Shown here: positions 29,042 through 38,136 of the stretch, piece by piece
How the letters are laid out: every line of letters begins with the position of its first letter
Position numbering within the stretch: the first letter of the stretch is position 1
Assembly: GCA_934547065.1 (NCBI GenBank)
Contig: CAKTEF010000015.1
Location: 1-43,299, forward strand
DNA length: 43,299 nucleotides
Source: an uncultured Faecalibacterium sp.
Lineage (GTDB): Bacteria > Bacillota > Clostridia > Oscillospirales > Ruminococcaceae
Reading direction: 5' to 3'
Translations under genes and position numbers: made by a program
Notes under the pieces: generated by a model
Told to the model about the DNA's origin: nothing
The model's input: only the letters and a program-made list of their open reading frames with translations
The model's database searches: none

Positions 29042-30037
29042 TTATGGATCGCAGGGGAATTTGATCCCCGCGCTCCGCCGGGCCACCGTCAGCACCCGGC
29101 TGACGGCCACCGAGGTGTCCAGCATCCGGCTGCACAGCTCCTGGTCCCCACCTGCAATGGCTCTGGCAAAGGCCCAGAACTCTGCCGCCTGGCGGGGACG
29201 GCCCCCGTTCAGGTTGAAGTGCTCCTCCCTGCCCCGGTTGGGGTGGAACGTTACGCCGCCGCACCAGTTGGCAGTGGATTTCTGCAAAATGTAGCCTTTT
29301 GTGCCCTGGATCACATACCGGGCCGGAGCTCCGCAGTCCTTGGCGGCCATGCTCACCGCCCGGAAGCTGTTGTACTCCATGGTCAGGATACCGCTGGTGT
29401 CGATGCCGCGCTCCACATTGGCGGTGTACTGCACCCGATTCGGCTCCCCGAACAGGCCCACGATGTAGCTGATGTTATACACGTTCAGGTCCATCAGCGC
29501 GCCGCCTGCCTGCTCCGGATCAAAGGAGGCGGGCGTTTCTCCGGCGCAGAACGCATCGTACCGGCTGGAATACTGGCTGAAATTGCACTGCACCAGCTTT
29601 ACCGTGCCAATGCGGGGCAGCAGCTCCCGGATCTTGTTGTAATTTTCCAGATACTGGGTGGTCATGGCCTCGAACAGGAACACCTTTTTGCGGCGGGCCA
29701 GTGCGGCCAGTTCTTCTGCCTGGGCTGCGGTGCAGACCATAGGCTTTTCCACGATCACATGGCGGCCCGCTTCCAGCGCCACCTTGGCATAACGGGAGTG
29801 CTGCAGGTTTGGCACGGCCAGGTAGACCACCTCGGCCTCCTGCAAAAGTTCAAAATAATTGGTGGTATGCTGCGGGATGCCGTAGGTTTCGCACAGCTCC
29901 TGTGCTGCCGGGGCGCTGCGTTCCGTGCTGCAAAGCACCTGCACGGCAAACGGCGATTCCGGCCCGGCCAGCCACGGCAGGAATTCCCGCACGATCATCC
30001 CTGTGCCCAGGATGCCCAATTTCATTTTTTGTTCCAT
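29042..30037 (-). CDS. Gfo/Idh/MocA-family oxidoreductase
   Basis: 331 residues. N-terminal Rossmann fold (KLGILGTGMIVREFLPWL, VVYLAVPNLQHSRYAKVALEAGRHVIVEKPM with the catalytic EKP lysine) and a C-terminal alpha/beta domain (GGALMDLNVYNISYIVGLFGEP). The family oxidises or reduces sugars, inositols or similar using NAD(P); the substrate is unknown. ATG 30037 starts 12 bp after the coaX stop without a strong ribosome site, suggesting coupling to coaX. A start at 30025 is possible. Confidence 0.9.
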   Translation of the reverse strand: MEQKMKLGILGTGMIVREFLPWLAGPESPFAVQVLCSTERSAPAAQELCETYGIPQHTTNYFELLQEAEVVYLAVPNLQHSRYAKVALEAGRHVIVEKPMVCTAAQAEELAALARRKKVFLFEAMTTQYLENYNKIRELLPRIGTVKLVQCNFSQYSSRYDAFCAGETPASFDPEQAGGALMDLNVYNISYIVGLFGEPNRVQYTANVERGIDTSGILTMEYNSFRAVSMAAKDCGAPARYVIQGTKGYILQKSTANWCGGVTFHPNRGREEHFNLNGGRPRQAAEFWAFARAIAGGDQELCSRMLDTSVAVSRVLTVARRSAGIKFPCDP

Positions 30038-30049
30038 GGTTTCGTTCTG

Positions 30050-30934
30050 TCACCCGGCTTTCGTGTCGTTTTCCCGGCGTTCCCGGTGCTGGGGGTGGTT
30101 CCGGCGGCCCCGCCGGACATTCTGCCCCCGGTGCGGCTTTCCCCCGGCTGCCGGATGGCGCTGCGGGGCGTTGAGCTGGTACAGATAGGCCAGCCCTTTC
30201 AGCAGCAGCTCCGGATCATAGGTCAGCGGATGGCGGCACAGGGGGATCACATACTTTGCCAGTCCTCCCGTGACCACCAGAGTGGCCGGGCGGCCCAGTT
30301 CTTCCTCAATGCGCTGGGTGATGCCGTCCAGCAGGACCGCCGTGCCCAGCACCGAGCCGGAGAGCATACAATTCTCCGTATTATTTCCAATGGCCGTTTT
30401 GGGCGAGGCCAGCCGCACCTGCGGCAGCTGGGCGCAGCGTTCGCCCAGGGCCCGCAGCCCGGTGGAAAGGCCGGGGCAGATCACGCCGCCCCGGAACACC
30501 CGGTTTTCGTCCACCACATTGAACGTGGTGGCCGTGCCCAGGTCTACCGTGACCACGGGCAGGGGGAAGCTGGCCGCCGCATAGGCAGCATCCACCAGGC
30601 GGTCCTTGCCCACGGCGTGGGGGTCGGGTACGCCCATGGTCAGCCCGGTGCGGATATCGGGCGATACGATGACCGGCTTTTTTCCGGTGTAATAGCGGGC
30701 ACACTCGGCCAGCGCCCCGGTGATCTGGGGCACAACGCTGGTCAGCACGGCCCCCTCAAAGCGCAGGGGCTTTTCGGGGTGGCGGCGGTGCGCAAACACC
30801 TTTTCCATTTCGGCGCGGTATTCCGCCGCCGTGCGGGTGCGCACCGTATCCAGATGGGCCACAAAGCATACACGTCCGTCCCGGATGCCCCCAAGGGCGA
30901 CGGTGGTGTTGCCTATATCAATGGCTAAGATCAT
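30050..30934 (-). CDS. coaX: Type III pantothenate kinase CoaX
   Basis: First step of CoA synthesis, ATP-dependent phosphorylation of pantothenate; 294 residues. ASKHA fold: MILAIDIGNTTVALGGI (phosphate 1), PDPHAVGKDRLVDAAYA, and VTVDLGTATTFNVVDEN (phosphate 2), then GGVICPGLSTGLRAL. The type III enzyme is insensitive to CoA feedback. ATG at 30934 is chosen as the family start; AAAGG lies about 10 nt upstream. The C-terminal tail is basic and Pro/Gly/Arg-rich (about 40 residues), longer than the usual 255-260 residue family. Confidence 0.93.
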   Translation of the reverse strand: MILAIDIGNTTVALGGIRDGRVCFVAHLDTVRTRTAAEYRAEMEKVFAHRRHPEKPLRFEGAVLTSVVPQITGALAECARYYTGKKPVIVSPDIRTGLTMGVPDPHAVGKDRLVDAAYAAASFPLPVVTVDLGTATTFNVVDENRVFRGGVICPGLSTGLRALGERCAQLPQVRLASPKTAIGNNTENCMLSGSVLGTAVLLDGITQRIEEELGRPATLVVTGGLAKYVIPLCRHPLTYDPELLLKGLAYLYQLNAPQRHPAAGGKPHRGQNVRRGRRNHPQHRERRENDTKAG

Positions 30935-31013
30935 ATTGGGGAAACCTTTCTCAATGCAGGGCCGCCCCGGCAAGGGCAGCGCAAGGCGGCCTGATTCCAA
31001 TGAATGTCATGTT

Positions 31014-31042
31014 ATTTTACCGCATTTTGCGGCCGGATACAA
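31014..31042 (-). promoter_or_regulatory. coaX promoter
   Basis: Minus strand TTGTAT (31042-31037), 17 bp, TAAAAT (31019-31014). Divergent from and 20 bp apart from the coaBC promoter. Confidence 0.75.
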
Positions 31043-31061
31043 CCCTTGCTGAAAGATTTTA

Positions 31062-31090
31062 TTGTGCTGGCGGCCGTTTTGGATTATACT
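31062..31090 (+). promoter_or_regulatory. coaBC promoter
   Basis: TTGTGC (31062-31067), 17 bp, TATACT (31085-31090), leader about 30 nt. Confidence 0.75.
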
Positions 31091-31125
31091 AAGGGGAGCA
31101 AACCCGCAAAACAGGAGGTTTTTGG

Positions 31126-32322
31126 ATGGATCTGCAAGGCAAATGCGTCCTTTTGGGCGTAACGGGCGGCATTGCCGCCTATAAAATGGCGAACGTTGCC
31201 AGTGTACTGCGCAAGCTGGGGGCCGATGTGGAGGTCATCATGACCCGGAACGCCACCCAGTTCATCACCCCCCTCACCTTTGAGACCCTGACCGGCCACA
31301 AATGCATGGTGGACACCTTTGACCGCGATTTCAAGTTTGAGGTCACCCACATCTCGCTGGCCAAAAAGGCCGATGTGATCCTGGTGGCCCCGGCCACCGC
31401 CAATGTGATCGCCAAAATGGCCCACGGCATTGCCGACGATATGCTGACCACCGTGGTGCTGGCCGCCAAGTGCCCCAAGCTCGTCTCCCCGGCCATGAAC
31501 ACCGGGATGCTGGAAAACCCCATCACCCAGGACAACCTGAAAACGCTGGAACACTACGGCTTTACGGTCATCCCCTCGGAAAGCGGAGTGCTGGCCTGCA
31601 AGGATGTGGGCCGCGGCCGCCTGCCCAAGGAGGATGTGCTGCTGGAGTACATTCTGCACACGGTGGCCCGCCCCAAGGACCTGGCCGGGCTGCGCATCGC
31701 CGTGACCGCCGGCCCCACCCAGGAGCCGCTGGACCCGGTGCGCTATCTGACCAACCACTCTACCGGCAAAATGGGCTATGCGGTGGCCCGTGCCGCCGCC
31801 ATGCGGGGCGCGGAAGTCACCCTGATCCACGGCCCCACGGCCCTGCCGCCGGTCAGGTTCACCACCGATGTGCCCATTACCACGGCGCAGGACATGTACG
31901 ACGCAGTGACCAGCCGCTTTGAACAGATGGATGTGCTGGTCATGGCCGCAGCGGTGGCCGATTACCGCCCGGCCACCGTGGCCGACGACAAGATCAAGAA
32001 AAAGGACGGCGACCTGTCCATCCCGGTGGAGCGCACCGCCGATATCCTGGGCACCATCGGCCCCCGCAAGACCCACCAGTTCCTCTGCGGTTTTTCCATG
32101 GAAACGCAGAACATGGTGGAAAACTCCGCCGCCAAGCTGACCCGGAAGAATCTGGACATGGTGGTGGCCAACAACCTCAAGGTGGCCGGTGCCGGATTTG
32201 GCGTGGACACCAACGTGGTCACGTTCCTCACCCCGGACGGCGCACGGGAACTGCCCCTGATGAGCAAGGCCGATGTGGCCGATGCCATCCTGGATGAGAT
32301 CCTGGCCCGCCGCAGCAAATAA
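31126..32322 (+). CDS. coaBC: Bifunctional phosphopantothenoylcysteine decarboxylase / phosphopantothenate-cysteine ligase
   Basis: Second and third enzymatic steps of CoA synthesis; 398 residues. CoaC part (1-185): GVTGGIAAYKMANV flavodoxin-like start, APATANVIAKMAHGIADDML, SPAMNTGMLENP, and GVLACKDVGRGRLP with the catalytic cysteine. CoaB part (186-398): TAGPTQEPLDPVRYLTNHSTGKMGYAVA, AAAVADYRP and KIKKKDG. CAGGAGG precedes the ATG. Divergent from coaX. Confidence 0.96.
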   Translation: MDLQGKCVLLGVTGGIAAYKMANVASVLRKLGADVEVIMTRNATQFITPLTFETLTGHKCMVDTFDRDFKFEVTHISLAKKADVILVAPATANVIAKMAHGIADDMLTTVVLAAKCPKLVSPAMNTGMLENPITQDNLKTLEHYGFTVIPSESGVLACKDVGRGRLPKEDVLLEYILHTVARPKDLAGLRIAVTAGPTQEPLDPVRYLTNHSTGKMGYAVARAAAMRGAEVTLIHGPTALPPVRFTTDVPITTAQDMYDAVTSRFEQMDVLVMAAAVADYRPATVADDKIKKKDGDLSIPVERTADILGTIGPRKTHQFLCGFSMETQNMVENSAAKLTRKNLDMVVANNLKVAGAGFGVDTNVVTFLTPDGARELPLMSKADVADAILDEILARRSK

Positions 32323-32344
32323 AACCCGCTTTTTCAAACAAACA

Positions 32345-32389
32345 GCCGCCCCGGCAAACGCGTTTTCCCGCGCTCTGCCGGGGCGGTTC
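32345..32389 (+). terminator. coaBC terminator
   Basis: GCCGCCCCGGCA / TGCCGGGGCGGT with an inner GCG/CGC pair, followed by TCTTCATTTTC. The rest of 32390-32541 holds the rpsI terminator and a 15-bp inverted copy of the rpsI end. Confidence 0.8.
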
Positions 32390-32479
32390 TTCATTTTCAG
32401 CGCCCGCTGCGCACCCACTGCACCAGCTTTTCGTTCCGCTGACGCGGGATGTCACGCACCCCAGTTCAGTGGGAAACGC

Positions 32480-32517
32480 AGTGCAAAACAAAAACGGCCC
32501 TGCCGAAGCAGAGCCGT
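32480..32517 (-). terminator. rplM-rpsI operon terminator
   Basis: ACGGCTCTGC-TTCG-GCAGGGCCGT on the minus strand followed by TTTTGTTTT. Confidence 0.92.
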
Positions 32518-32541
32518 TGAAAGTTCGATCTTTCGAGTAAA

Positions 32542-32940
32542 TCAGCGCTTGCTGAACTGGGGTGCGCGACGAGCAGCCTTCAGGCCGTACTTCTTGCGCT
32601 CCTTCATACGAGGATCGCGGGTCAGGAAGCCAGCCTTCTTCAGGACTGCGCGGTTCTCATCGCTCTGCTGCAGCAGGGCGCGGCTCAGGCCGTGGCGGAT
32701 TGCGCCAGCCTGGCCGGAAACGCCGCCGCCGGAAACGCGGACGACGACATCGTACTTGCCCTCCAGGCCCAGCAGGACCAGCGGAGAACGGACGATCAGC
32801 TTCAGGGTCTCCAGACCGAAGTAGTTGTCGATATCACGATCGTTGATGGTGATCTTGCCGGTGCCGGTGTAAACGCGAACGCGGGCAACGGAATCCTTAC
32901 GACGACCAGTGCCGTAGAAATAAGGTTTGGTTTCGTACAT
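32542..32940 (-). CDS. rpsI: 30S ribosomal protein S9
   Basis: 132 residues: [36 protein letters not shown] at the N-terminus, [24 protein letters not shown] in the middle, and the basic tail [17 protein letters not shown] that reaches the P-site tRNA. AAGGAGG precedes the ATG. 17 bp after rplM. Confidence 0.98.
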   Translation of the reverse strand: MYETKPYFYGTGRRKDSVARVRVYTGTGKITINDRDIDNYFGLETLKLIVRSPLVLLGLEGKYDVVVRVSGGGVSGQAGAIRHGLSRALLQQSDENRAVLKKAGFLTRDPRMKERKKYGLKAARRAPQFSKR

Positions 32941-32957
32941 ATTCGATTGCCTCCTTC

Positions 32958-33386
32958 TTAGAACTCGATCTTCTCGGGCTTCTGAGCAGCGTGAGCGTGC
33001 TCGGCACCCTGGTAGCAGTGCAGGCGGGTCAGAGCCTTAGCACCGATGGTGTTGGAAGGGATCATGCCCTTGACAGCGTAGGTCATAGCCAGATCGCTGT
33101 TCTCAGCCATCAGCTTGCTGTACTGGACCTTCTTCAGGCCGCCGATGAACTTGCTGTGGGTGATGTGGAACTTCTGCTCTGCCTTCTTGCCGGTCAGAAC
33201 AGCCTGATCGCAGTTGATCACAACAACGTAATCGCCGCAATCGACGTTCGGGGTGTAGTTGACTTTCTGCTTGCCGCGCAGCAGAACAGCAGCCTCAGCA
33301 GCGACGTGGCCCAGGCTCTTGCCGGCAGCGTCGAGCAGATACCACTTGCGCTCGACTTCAGCGGGCTTTACGAGAGTAGTGCTCAT
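32958..33386 (-). CDS. rplM: 50S ribosomal protein L13
   Basis: 142 residues: [46 protein letters not shown] and the signature [37 protein letters not shown] precedes the ATG. First gene of the conserved L13-S9 operon. Confidence 0.98.
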   Translation of the reverse strand: MSTTLVKPAEVERKWYLLDAAGKSLGHVAAEAAVLLRGKQKVNYTPNVDCGDYVVVINCDQAVLTGKKAEQKFHITHSKFIGGLKKVQYSKLMAENSDLAMTYAVKGMIPSNTIGAKALTRLHCYQGAEHAHAAQKPEKIEF

Positions 33387-33447
33387 ATCTATTTCCTCCT
33401 GATAAGTGTTTTGGTCGATTCAATGCGCTCTTTGGGGCGCGAGTGTC
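33387..33447 (-). promoter_or_regulatory. Possible L13 leader
   Basis: Between the promoter and rplM the minus-strand leader holds a small hairpin GCGC-CCCAAAGA-GCGC. Firmicute rplM genes often carry an autoregulatory L13 leader here; this match is by position and a simple hairpin only. Confidence 0.35.
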
Positions 33448-33476
33448 AGTATACATCACAAAAAGGCACCTGTCAA
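33448..33476 (-). promoter_or_regulatory. rplM-rpsI promoter
   Basis: Minus strand TTGACA (33476-33471), 17 bp, TATACT (33453-33448). Confidence 0.92.
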
Positions 33477-33635
33477 CAGCTTTTTTTGATTTCTTCATCG
33501 CAATTTTTTCATCCTCTTGAAATCTCTTGTTTTCTTTCAAAATCTCGTGATTTCTAAAATCGCATTTTTCAAAATATTTTTCTGCCCGCCGGGGCCGGAT
33601 TCCATGCTCCGGCGCTACAATTTTGGGCCAAAGTG

Positions 33636-33644
33636 TGCTATACT
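33636..33644 (+). promoter_or_regulatory. Extended -10 promoter of the alr-lepA operon
   Basis: TGC-TATACT without a good -35 at 17 bp; 32 bp before the ATG of the first gene. The sequence from 33477 to here is A/T-rich with no gene. Confidence 0.55.
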
Positions 33645-33676
33645 ATATAAGATATCGTAAAAAGGAGACGCATCCC

Positions 33677-34246
33677 ATGCCGAAAGACATTCATTCACAG
33701 GATCCCGCCCAGCAGCGCGCTTCCAGACTGCTGCTGGCCATGGGCGTGATCGTTCTGGTGGGCGCACTGGCCTACTTTGGGCTGACGCTGGTGGTCAACC
33801 GCCGCACTCCCGCAAACCCCGACACCCACTATACCGCCGAAAACGGCATTTCCGTGGACTACGAACGCGCCATCTGGCCCGTGTGCCAGATGACCGAGGA
33901 CGAGACGCTGGGCCGCGCCCTGCAGCTTGCTTCCGGCGAGGACAGCTCCGATTCCAACTACCAGGTGGTGCTGCTCCAGCGGGGCGATGCCTCCACCTAC
34001 CAGGATTTCATCGGCCAGTCGGAAGCGGACCTGAAACAGGCCTACGGTGTCATCAGCCCGCGCAAGGTCAAGCTGCAGATCGACGGGGCCTCCGTCACGG
34101 CCGTGCGGTGCGACATCCAGGCCTACTACGCCGTGCTGGCCACGGTGGAGTACAGCAGCGGCGACGTGATCTACATTTCTGCTCTGACCAAGCTGGCCTC
34201 CATCAGCGACATCGTTAATCTTGCGGAAAGCGTGGCCCTGTCATGA
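33677..34246 (+). CDS. Membrane-anchored protein of unknown function
   Basis: 189 residues: short basic cytoplasmic start, one membrane helix (about residues 18-41, LLLAMGVIVLVGALAYFGLTLVV), then an extracellular alpha/beta domain (residues 55-189). ATG at 33677 follows AAAGGAG. The stop overlaps the next start (ATGA), so it is translationally coupled to the PP-loop enzyme and leads an operon with alr and lepA. The family was not recognised. A cell-envelope role would fit alr but is only suggestive. Confidence 0.85.
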   Translation: MPKDIHSQDPAQQRASRLLLAMGVIVLVGALAYFGLTLVVNRRTPANPDTHYTAENGISVDYERAIWPVCQMTEDETLGRALQLASGEDSSDSNYQVVLLQRGDASTYQDFIGQSEADLKQAYGVISPRKVKLQIDGASVTAVRCDIQAYYAVLATVEYSSGDVIYISALTKLASISDIVNLAESVALS

Positions 34247-35043
34247 GCGAGCCGCATGCCATGCAGCGGCTGTGCGGCCTGATGCGCAAAGCCGTGCAGG
34301 ACTATGAGATGATCGCCCCCGGCGACCGCGTCATGGTGGGCGTTTCCGGCGGCAAGGACAGCGTGGCCCTGACCATTGGCCTTTCCCGGCTGCGCCAGTA
34401 CCTCGGCTTTCCCTTTGAGGTCGTTGCCGTCACGCTGGACCCCCAGTTCGGCGGCCATCCGGTGGATTATTCCCCGCTGGCCGAGCTGTTTGCCCGATAT
34501 GGCATCCCCTACGAGGTGCGCCGCACCGAGATCGGCCCCATCGTGTTCGATTACCGCAGGGAGAAGAACCCCTGCTCCCTGTGCGCCAAGCTGCGGCGGG
34601 GTGCGCTGCACGCGGCCGCGCAGGAACTGGGCTGTAACAAAGTGGCCCTGGGGCACCACCTGGACGATGCCGTGGAGACCTTTTACATGAACCTCTGGCG
34701 GGAGGGCCGCATCGGCTGCTTCTCGCCCGTGACCCGGCTGGACCGCCGGGACTTGACCCTGATCCGCCCCCTGCTGCTGGCCACCGAGTACGAAGTCCGG
34801 TGCGCCGTGCAGGAGGAGGGGTTTCCCATTGTAAAAAGCCGCTGCCCGGCCGACGGGGCCACCGTGCGGGAGCAGACCAAGGAATTTGTCCGGGAGCGCT
34901 GCCGCACCGACCATGCGTTCCGGCAGAAAACGCTCCACGCTTTGCAGGAAAGCGGCATCGACGGCTGGCGGCCCCTCCACACCGGGCGCAGCACCGCCGG
35001 ATCCGCAAAGGAGGAGTCCGCACATGCAGTCAACAACCTTTGA
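34243..35043 (+). CDS. TtcA-family PP-loop ATPase (tRNA thiolation-type)
   Basis: 266 residues. PP-loop VGVSGGKDSVAL (residues 32-43) adenylates its substrate; CSLCAKLRRGAL gives a CxxC and ALGHHLDDAVETFYMNL is the family's second signature. A third cysteine lies in VKSRCPAD; together these resemble the Fe-S-binding cysteines of TtcA/TtuA enzymes, which place sulfur on tRNA (2-thiocytidine 32 or 5-methyl-2-thiouridine 54). The exact target is not determined. It overlaps the upstream stop by 4 bp and alr by 20 bp. Confidence 0.85.
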   Translation: MSEPHAMQRLCGLMRKAVQDYEMIAPGDRVMVGVSGGKDSVALTIGLSRLRQYLGFPFEVVAVTLDPQFGGHPVDYSPLAELFARYGIPYEVRRTEIGPIVFDYRREKNPCSLCAKLRRGALHAAAQELGCNKVALGHHLDDAVETFYMNLWREGRIGCFSPVTRLDRRDLTLIRPLLLATEYEVRCAVQEEGFPIVKSRCPADGATVREQTKEFVRERCRTDHAFRQKTLHALQESGIDGWRPLHTGRSTAGSAKEESAHAVNNL

Positions 35044-36226
35044 AAAACACGTCTGGGCCGAGATCGACCTGGATGCCCTGCGGCACAATTTCCGCACCGT
35101 CAAGGCCCGCGCCGGGGCACTGCCCCTGTGCGCCGTGGTCAAGGCCGACAGCTACGGCCACGGGGCCGTGCAGTGCGCCCGCGTGTTTGCCGAGGAGGGC
35201 GCGGCCTGGCTGGCCGTCAGCTGTCTGGCCGAGGCGCTGCAGCTGCGGCAGGCCGGGCAGACGCTGCCCATCCTCATCCTGGGGCACGTTCAGCCCGAAT
35301 ATGCGGCCGATCTGATCCGCCGCAACATCACGGCGGCCTGCTACTCTCTGCCGCAGGCAAAGGCCCTGAGCGAGGCCGCACAGGCCGCCGGGGGCCGGGT
35401 GCAGATCCACCTGAAAGCCGACACCGGCATGGGCCGCATCGGCTTTGCCCTGCGCACCGATTTTGATGCCGCCATCCGGGAGATGCTGGCCGCCTGCGCC
35501 CTGCCCGGCCTGCAGATGACCGGCCTGTTCCAGCACTTTGCGGTGGCCGACGACACCGGCGCGGACAGCATCGCCTACACGCAGGAGCAGCACCGGCTTT
35601 TCCTGCGCACCTACCAGGCGCTGAAAGCCGCCGGGCAGGAGCCGCCGCTGGTCCACTGCGACAACTCCGCCGGGGTCATGCTCCACCCGGAGTGGCCCCA
35701 AAGCGAGATCACGGCTCCCTGCATGGCCCGGCCCGGCATCATCCTGTACGGTTTTGACCCCAGCGACGAGGTCCGCTTTGGGCAGTTCCGGCCCGTGATG
35801 AAGCTCAAGACCGTGGTGAGCATGGTCAAGCAGCTGCAGCCCGGCCAGTCCACCAGCTATGGCCGCCGCTTTGTGGCCGAAAAGCCCACCCTGGTGGCCA
35901 CCCTATGCACCGGCTACGCCGACGGTTATCCCCGCCTGCTGAGCTGCGGCAAGGGCATCGTAGAGGTGCATGGCACCCCCTGCCCCGTGCTGGGCCGTGT
36001 CTGCATGGATCAGCTCATGGTGGATGTCTCCGCCGTGCCCGGCCCCGTGCAGGAGGGCGATGAGGCCATCCTGTGGGGCGGCACCGTGAGCGACAGCGCC
36101 GAGGACATTGCCCGCAAGACCGATACCATTTCCTACGAGGTGCTCTGCGGCGTTTCCCGCCGGGTGCCCCGCGTCTACCTGGAACACGGCCGGATCACGG
36201 CCGTGGAGGACTGGATCTTACAATAA
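35024..36226 (+). CDS. alr: Alanine racemase
   Basis: PLP enzyme supplying D-alanine for peptidoglycan; 400 residues. AVVKADSYGHGAVQ holds the PLP lysine, CTGYADGYPRLLS the second catalytic Tyr, with HLKADTGMGRIGF, ARPGIILYGF and GRVCMDQLMVDVS. The start at 35024 is inside the end of the upstream gene, with AAGGAGG at the right distance. MurC is encoded just downstream on the other strand. The mazF gene often next to alr in Firmicutes is elsewhere (6771). Confidence 0.97.
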   Translation: MQSTTFEKHVWAEIDLDALRHNFRTVKARAGALPLCAVVKADSYGHGAVQCARVFAEEGAAWLAVSCLAEALQLRQAGQTLPILILGHVQPEYAADLIRRNITAACYSLPQAKALSEAAQAAGGRVQIHLKADTGMGRIGFALRTDFDAAIREMLAACALPGLQMTGLFQHFAVADDTGADSIAYTQEQHRLFLRTYQALKAAGQEPPLVHCDNSAGVMLHPEWPQSEITAPCMARPGIILYGFDPSDEVRFGQFRPVMKLKTVVSMVKQLQPGQSTSYGRRFVAEKPTLVATLCTGYADGYPRLLSCGKGIVEVHGTPCPVLGRVCMDQLMVDVSAVPGPVQEGDEAILWGGTVSDSAEDIARKTDTISYEVLCGVSRRVPRVYLEHGRITAVEDWILQ

Positions 36227-36256
36227 ACCCACCGAATTTTTCCGTTGGAGGAACAG

Positions 36257-38068
36257 ATGGCAAGAGACAATATCCGTAATTTCTGCATCATCGCACACAT
36301 CGACCACGGCAAATCCACCCTTTCGGACCGCATTCTGGAACTGACCAAAAGCGTGGACGAGCGCACCATGGAGGACCAGATCCTCGACAACATGGACATC
36401 GAGCGGGAGCGCGGCATCACCATCAAGGCCCGCGCCGTGACCCTGAACTACACCGCCAAGGACGGCAAGACCTACGAGTTCAACCTCATCGACACGCCGG
36501 GCCATGTGGACTTTGCCTACGAGGTCAGCCGCAGCCTGGCCGCCTGTGAGGGCGCGATCCTGGTGGTGGATGCCACCCAGGGCGTGGAGGCCCAGACCCT
36601 GGCCAACACCTACATGGCCCTGGAGCACGACCTGGAGCTGGTGCCCATCCTGAACAAGATCGACCTGCCCAGCGCCCACCCGGACGAGGTGGCGCAGGAA
36701 GTGGAGGACGTGATCGGCCTGCCCTGCATGGATGCGCCCCGCGTTTCCGCCAAGACCGGCCTGAACATCGACCAGGTGCTGGAACGGGTGGTCAGCGACA
36801 TCCCCGCCCCCACCGGCGACCCGGATGCCCCGCTCAAGGCCCTGATCTTTGACAGCATCTACGACAGCTACAAGGGTGTCATCGTTTACATCCGCGTGTT
36901 CGAGGGCACGGTCAAGCCCGGCGACACCATCCGCCTGATGGCCACCGGCGCACAGTTCACGCTGGTGGAGGTGGGCCACATGGGTGCCACCAGCCTGACC
37001 CCCTGCGCCCAGCTGCAGGCCGGTGAGGTCGGCTACCTGACGGCCAGCATCAAAACGGTGCAGGACACCCGCGTGGGCGATACCGTCACCCTGGCCGACC
37101 GCCCCACCGCCGAGGCCCTGCCCGGCTACCGCCAGGTCAAGCCCATGGTATTCTGCGGCATCTACCCCGCCGACGGTGCCAAGTACCCGGACCTGAAGGA
37201 CGCGCTGGAAAAGCTGCAGCTGAACGATGCCTCCCTGACCTTTGAGCTGGAAACCAGCGCCGCGCTGGGCTTCGGCTTCCGCTGCGGCTTCCTGGGCCTG
37301 CTGCACATGGAGATCATCACCGAGCGCCTGGAACGCGAGTTCGACCTCGACCTCATCACCACCACCCCCAGCGTCCGCTATCGGCTGACCCTGACCGACG
37401 GCACCGTGGAGATGATCGACAACCCCTCCAGCTATCCGGACCCCTCCAACATCGTCAAGCAGGAGGAGCCCTTTGTGGATGTCCACCTCTACACCCCCAA
37501 CGAGTACGTCGGCAGCCTGATGGACCTGTGCCAGCAGAAGCGCGGTGTCCTGATCGACATGAAGTATATGGACGAGATCCGCGTGGACCTGCACTACGCC
37601 CTGCCGCTGGGCGAGATCGTATACGATTTCTTTGATGCGATCAAGAGCCGCAGCCGGGGCTACGCCAGCTACGATTACGAGTTCAAGGAGTACCGCGAGA
37701 GCGACCTGGTCAAGCTGGACTTCCTGCTCAATGGCGACCCCGTGGATGCGCTGTCCATGATCGTGTTCCGCGACAACGCCTACGCCAAGGGCCGCCGCAT
37801 CTGCGAAAAGCTGCGGGACAATATCCCGCGCAACCTGTTCGAGATCCCGGTGCAGGCAGCCATCGGCGGCAAGATCATTGCCCGCGAGACGGTCAAAGCC
37901 ATGCGCAAGGACGTTCTGGCCAAGTGCTACGGCGGCGATATCAGCCGCAAGAAAAAGCTGCTGGAAAAGCAGAAAGAGGGCAAGAAGAAGATGCGCCAGC
38001 TGGGCACCGTTTCCCTGCCCAGCGAGGCCTTTACCGCCGTGCTCAAGCTGGACAGCGACGACGATTGA
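36257..38068 (+). CDS. lepA: Elongation factor 4 (LepA)
   Basis: Ribosome-associated GTPase that acts on stalled or mis-translocated ribosomes; 603 residues. G1 [15 protein letters not shown]2 ERERGITI, G3 DTPGHVDF, G4 NKIDLP; domains II, III and V as in EF-G, then the unique C-terminal domain ([50 protein letters not shown]). The basic tail ends in acidic residues. ATG at 36257 with GGAGG; 30 bp after alr. Confidence 0.98.
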   Translation: MARDNIRNFCIIAHIDHGKSTLSDRILELTKSVDERTMEDQILDNMDIERERGITIKARAVTLNYTAKDGKTYEFNLIDTPGHVDFAYEVSRSLAACEGAILVVDATQGVEAQTLANTYMALEHDLELVPILNKIDLPSAHPDEVAQEVEDVIGLPCMDAPRVSAKTGLNIDQVLERVVSDIPAPTGDPDAPLKALIFDSIYDSYKGVIVYIRVFEGTVKPGDTIRLMATGAQFTLVEVGHMGATSLTPCAQLQAGEVGYLTASIKTVQDTRVGDTVTLADRPTAEALPGYRQVKPMVFCGIYPADGAKYPDLKDALEKLQLNDASLTFELETSAALGFGFRCGFLGLLHMEIITERLEREFDLDLITTTPSVRYRLTLTDGTVEMIDNPSSYPDPSNIVKQEEPFVDVHLYTPNEYVGSLMDLCQQKRGVLIDMKYMDEIRVDLHYALPLGEIVYDFFDAIKSRSRGYASYDYEFKEYRESDLVKLDFLLNGDPVDALSMIVFRDNAYAKGRRICEKLRDNIPRNLFEIPVQAAIGGKIIARETVKAMRKDVLAKCYGGDISRKKKLLEKQKEGKKKMRQLGTVSLPSEAFTAVLKLDSDDD

Positions 38069-38092
38069 TCCCGCTTTTTCCCCGCAGACAAA

Positions 38093-38124
38093 CAACGCCC
38101 GGAACCAGACGGTTCCGGGCGTTG
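38093..38124. terminator. Two-way terminator lepA / murC
   Basis: CAACGCCCGGAACC-AGAC-GGTTCCGGGCGTTG, perfect 14-bp stem; plus tail CTGCATCATTTTTT, minus tail TTTGTCTG. Confidence 0.9.
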
Positions 38125-38136
38125 CTGCATCATTTT

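Noticed and set aside
32390..32475. Possible 20-codon minus-strand ORF ending QWVRSGR between rpsI and coaBC terminators
   Set aside because: Only a GTG start without ribosome site, directly after a stop codon, in a region better explained as intergenic.
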